From assembly GCA_001796045.1 (NCBI GenBank), contig MGLN01000150.1, forward strand, positions 1 to 5,456: a DNA stretch of 5,456 bases, in the 5' to 3' direction. Positions 3,930 through 5,456 of this stretch are shown here, one piece after another (position 1 is the stretch's first letter; each line of letters opens with the position of its first letter). The stretch comes from Caulobacterales bacterium RIFOXYB1_FULL_67_16 (GTDB taxonomy: Bacteria > Pseudomonadota > Alphaproteobacteria > Caulobacterales > Caulobacteraceae). Made by a program: the position numbers and the translations under genes. Below the pieces are notes generated by a model that saw only the letters and a program-made list of their open reading frames with translations, ran no database searches and was not told where the DNA came from.

Positions 3930-5456
3930 TTGACCGACGACAGCTACGAAAACGCCGCAACTCCGATCGTTCCGGGAGGCGGCGGCTCCGACATTTCAAC
4001 GATCACGATCGAGGACGAACTGAAGCGTTCGTACCTCGACTACGCCATGAGCGTGATCGTCTCGCGCGCGCTGCCTGACGCCCGTGACGGGCTGAAGCCG
4101 GTTCACCGTCGCATCCTCTATTCGATGCACGACCTGAACATGACGCCCGAGCGCAGCTATTCGAAATGCGCCCGCGTGGTCGGCGACGTGTTGGGCCGGT
4201 TCCACCCCCACGGCGACGCCTCGGTCTATATGGCCCTGGTACGGATGGCCCAGCCCTTCTCGATGGGGCTGATGCTGGTCGACGGTCAGGGGAACTTCGG
4301 CTCGGTCGACGGCGATATGCCCGCCTCGATGCGTTACACCGAGGCCCGGATGGCTCCGGCCGCCGTCGCCCTGATGGCCGACATCGACAAGGACACCGTC
4401 GATTTCCAGCCGAACTACGACGAGAAGGAGCTGGAGCCGGTCGTCCTGCCCAGCCGAATCCCGAACCTGCTGGTCAACGGCGCGGGCGGCATCGCCGTCG
4501 GCATGGCGACCAACATCCCGCCCCATAATCTGGGCGAGGTGGTCGATGCGGCCCTGGCCCTGCTGGACGATCCGAACGTCTCGGACGACGCCCTGCTGGA
4601 CATCGTGCCCGGTCCCGACTTCCCGACCGGCGGCGAGATCATGGGCCGCACCGCCCCGCGCAATGCGCTGCGTGATGGTCGCGGCTCGGTCGTCGTGCGT
4701 GGCCGCGCCTCGATCGAGGAGATCCGCAAGGATCGCGAAGCCATCGTCGTCACCGAACTGCCCTATCAGGTCAACAAGCAGACCCTGATCGAGCGCATCG
4801 CCGAAATGGTTCGCGAGAAGCGTCTGGAGGGCGTCTCCGACGTCCGCGACGAATCCGACCGCCAGGGCATGCGGATCGTCATCGAGCTCAAGCGCGACGC
4901 CTCCGGCGACGTCATCCTGAACCAGCTGTGGCGCTACACCGCCATGCAAAGCTCGTTCGGCGTCAACATGCTGGCTCTGAACCACGGCCGGCCCGAACAG
5001 ATGGGCCTGCGCGATCTGCTGCAGATCTTCCTCGACTTCCGCGAGGAGGTGGTGGTCCGCCGCGTCAAGTTCGAGCTGAACAAGGCCCGCGACCGCGGCC
5101 ACGTCCTGGTCGGTCTGGCGGTCGCCGTCGCCAATATCGACGAGGTCATCCACATCATCCGCTCCTCGGCCGATCCGACCGAGGCGCGCGAGCGGCTGCA
5201 AGGCAAGGCCTGGCCGGTCGGCGACATGATGGCCCTGGTCGAACTGATCGCCGACCCGCGCACCGTGATCGTCGAGGGCGACAAGATCCGGCTGACCGAC
5301 GAACAGGCCCGCGCCATCCTGGCCCTGACCCTGTCGCGTCTGACCGGCCTGGGCCGCGACGACATCTTCGGCGAGGCGCACGGCCTGGCCGACACCATCC
5401 AGGGCCACCTGACCATCCTGTCGGACCGCAAGAACGTCCTGGCCATCATTCGCGAC
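3930..5456 (+). CDS. gyrA: DNA gyrase subunit A, N-terminal 509 residues (3' partial)
   Basis: GyrA is the breakage-reunion subunit of gyrase (A2B2), which introduces negative supercoils into DNA using ATP hydrolysed by GyrB. The frame is open from 3930 to the end of the window. The start is TTG: an in-frame TAA at 3915-3917 rules out anything further upstream, and the next ATG (codon 40) would cut into the conserved YLDYAMSVIVSRALPDARDG motif. No clear Shine-Dalgarno sequence is visible. The protein has a short Gly-rich N-terminal extension of 14 residues relative to E. coli. It continues through the winged-helix region (HPHGD at 92-96), the catalytic Tyr136 in MRYTE with the adjacent Arg135, the tower domain, and into the coiled-coil region. 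The C-terminal DNA-wrapping pinwheel lies outside the window. In the quinolone-resistance region, E. coli Ser83, Ala84 and Asp87 correspond to Ala97, Ser98 and Met101. No frameshift was seen. Confidence 0.97.
   Translation, partial: MTDDSYENAATPIVPGGGGSDISTITIEDELKRSYLDYAMSVIVSRALPDARDGLKPVHRRILYSMHDLNMTPERSYSKCARVVGDVLGRFHPHGDASVYMALVRMAQPFSMGLMLVDGQGNFGSVDGDMPASMRYTEARMAPAAVALMADIDKDTVDFQPNYDEKELEPVVLPSRIPNLLVNGAGGIAVGMATNIPPHNLGEVVDAALALLDDPNVSDDALLDIVPGPDFPTGGEIMGRTAPRNALRDGRGSVVVRGRASIEEIRKDREAIVVTELPYQVNKQTLIERIAEMVREKRLEGVSDVRDESDRQGMRIVIELKRDASGDVILNQLWRYTAMQSSFGVNMLALNHGRPEQMGLRDLLQIFLDFREEVVVRRVKFELNKARDRGHVLVGLAVAVANIDEVIHIIRSSADPTEARERLQGKAWPVGDMMALVELIADPRTVIVEGDKIRLTDEQARAILALTLSRLTGLGRDDIFGEAHGLADTIQGHLTILSDRKNVLAIIRD

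Noticed and set aside
3996..5408. 470-codon open frame on the minus strand, opposite gyrA
   Set aside because: It lies wholly opposite the unmistakable gyrA gene. Its translation is low-complexity, rich in Asp, Gln, Val and Gly, as produced by antisense reading of a GC-rich gene.

Overview
The window is GC-rich with codon use typical of alphaproteobacteria. The GyrA sequence, the Caulobacter-like promoter elements and the gene families present point to Caulobacteraceae, most likely Brevundimonas or a close relative. This placement is inferred from reading the sequence and not from a database search. The DNA looks like ordinary chromosome with one small accessory module. No insertion sequence, CRISPR array, tRNA or rRNA was seen.

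Left part (1-985, + strand): the C-terminal end of a gene that enters from outside the window encodes a DoxX-like four-helix membrane domain. It is probably the tail of an SDR-DoxX fusion. It overlaps by 4 nt (ATGA) a DUF2269 membrane protein, so the two form a translationally coupled pair.

Middle (989-1676, - strand): a compact type II toxin-antitoxin operon encodes a Phd/YefM-type antitoxin (92 aa) followed by a PIN/VapC-type ribonuclease toxin (126 aa). The toxin starts at a GTG that overlaps the antitoxin stop (GTGA). Just upstream, and overlapping the antitoxin start, lie two identical 9-bp sites with TGTACA cores, 22 bp apart. This core is the one known from the Phd and YefM operators. 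A consensus TTGACA -35 is embedded in one site, and no ribosome-binding site is visible, so the antitoxin message may be leaderless.

Right-middle (1741-3224, + strand): an EamA/DMT ten-helix transporter is followed 29 nt later by a DUF1003 membrane protein that starts at a TTG behind a good Shine-Dalgarno sequence. Convergent to these (3232-3807, - strand) is an exported Cu/Zn superoxide dismutase, sodC. It keeps the copper ligands but has Asp where one zinc-ligand His is usually found.

Right end (3930-5456, + strand): the first 509 codons of gyrA start at a TTG that is fixed by an in-frame stop 12 nt upstream. The gene runs off the window. Its quinolone-resistance region carries Ala and Met at the positions of E. 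coli Ser83 and Asp87. This predicts intrinsically low quinolone sensitivity.

The genes do not form one pathway. Functional units are the DoxX/DUF2269 pair, the toxin-antitoxin operon, a possible transporter/DUF1003 transcription unit, and the divergent sodC and gyrA genes sharing a 122-bp promoter region. I found no clearly undescribed system. The most informative points are the toxin-antitoxin operator layout, the GyrA residues and the SodC ligand change.
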